From Proteus terrae subsp. cibarius (GTDB lineage Bacteria; Pseudomonadota; Gammaproteobacteria; Enterobacterales; Enterobacteriaceae), in NCBI RefSeq assembly GCF_011045835.1, contig NZ_CP047349.1, positions 3,410,001 through 3,474,000 of the forward strand: a stretch of DNA of 64,000 bases, in the 5' to 3' direction. The notes below the pieces were generated by a model. It ran no database searches, was not told where the DNA came from, and saw only the letters and a program-made list of their open reading frames with translations. Positions within the stretch are counted from its first letter, which is position 1, and every line of letters starts with the position of its first letter. Made by a program: the position numbers and the translations under genes. Shown in pieces: positions 63,813 through 64,000 of this stretch.

Positions 63813-64000
63813 GAATCTTTTAACATACACTTGTGAGGGCGTATTAATACGATCTCGCTATGTTCGACAGCTTGATGATATTTATAAAATAAAATCAGCA
63901 GCCAAACACGCTGCAAAAAAAATAATTCGAGATTTTAATAACAAACTAGAAAAACATAATAAGGAGATAATAAGCCAAGCCTATAGTAAAGGATTACAGG
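63793..64000 (+). CDS. orgB: T3SS stator OrgB/MxiN (SctL), N-terminal part
   Basis: A frame beginning at the ATG at 63793 runs to the right edge without a stop (69 residues). It begins MLRSLSKNLLTYTCEGVLI and continues RQLDDIYKIKSAAKHAAKKI and an alpha-helical, basic region, like the start of OrgB. OrgB links the InvC ATPase to SpaO. The gene continues outside the window. Confidence 0.82.
   Translation, partial: MLRSLSKNLLTYTCEGVLIRSRYVRQLDDIYKIKSAAKHAAKKIIRDFNNKLEKHNKEIISQAYSKGLQ

Noticed and set aside
1..64000. CRISPR arrays, insertion sequences, tRNA or rRNA genes, prophage attachment sites
   Set aside because: No regular spacer-repeat pattern, transposase frame, cloverleaf or flanking direct repeat was recognised when reading both strands.

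Overview
The window looks like chromosome of a Proteus-type enterobacterium (Morganellaceae). It is AT-rich. It carries a complete Escherichia-type carnitine locus (caiTABCDE, caiF, fixABCX, yaaU) whose CaiT is, from memory, very close to the crystallised Proteus mirabilis protein, and it carries a Salmonella SPI-1/Shigella-type type III secretion system (T3SS). I saw no insertion sequence, CRISPR array, rRNA or tRNA. The species is not fixed by what I can see.

Region 1 (1-18.4 kb) is anaerobic CoA-thioester metabolism. The left part is a minus-strand set: acyl-CoA ligase, class III CoA-transferase, a BcrA/HgdC-type iron-sulphur activator ATPase, and the start of a HadB/HgdA-type 2-hydroxyacyl-CoA dehydratase subunit that runs off the left edge. 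Next come yaaU and fixXCBA (minus). A 600-bp divergent control region with three exactly phased CaiF-type operators follows, then caiTABCDE (plus) and convergent caiF. The left set repeats the logic of the cai pathway (ligase, CoA-transferase, dehydrating enzyme), but the dehydrating enzyme is a radical iron-sulphur type instead of a crotonase.

Region 2 (18.4-34.6 kb) is mixed housekeeping and envelope genes. It holds a fructose-6-phosphate aldolase, an AA10 lytic polysaccharide monooxygenase/chitin-binding protein with an unusual N-terminus, a RecX-family protein, and a translationally coupled trio of two outer-membrane barrels and a DUF4056-type lipoprotein. It also holds bax with an MBOAT O-acetyltransferase and two SGNH esterases, a soluble CZB-domain chemoreceptor, and the gluconate genes gntU, gntK and gntR with a perfect 29-bp operator.

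Region 3 (34.8-41.6 kb) is a five-gene, overlapping operon: a Tat-type binding protein, a FecCD permease, an ATPase, a methyltransferase and ModD. A separately transcribed TonB-dependent receptor follows. Both units are preceded by a ModE-like palindrome with the same 6-bp spacer, which suggests a molybdenum- or tungsten-responsive outer-to-inner membrane uptake system rather than an iron system.

Region 4 (41.6 kb to the end) is the T3SS. On the minus strand the order is invF-invG-invE-invA-invB-invC-invI-invJ-spaO-spaP-spaQ-spaR-spaS-sicA/ipgC-ipaB-ipaC-ipaD-ipaD2. On the plus strand it is prgH-prgI-prgJ-prgK-orgA-orgB, with orgB cut by the right edge. Notable points are two IpaD-like tip proteins, an enlarged IpaB and a short IpaC.
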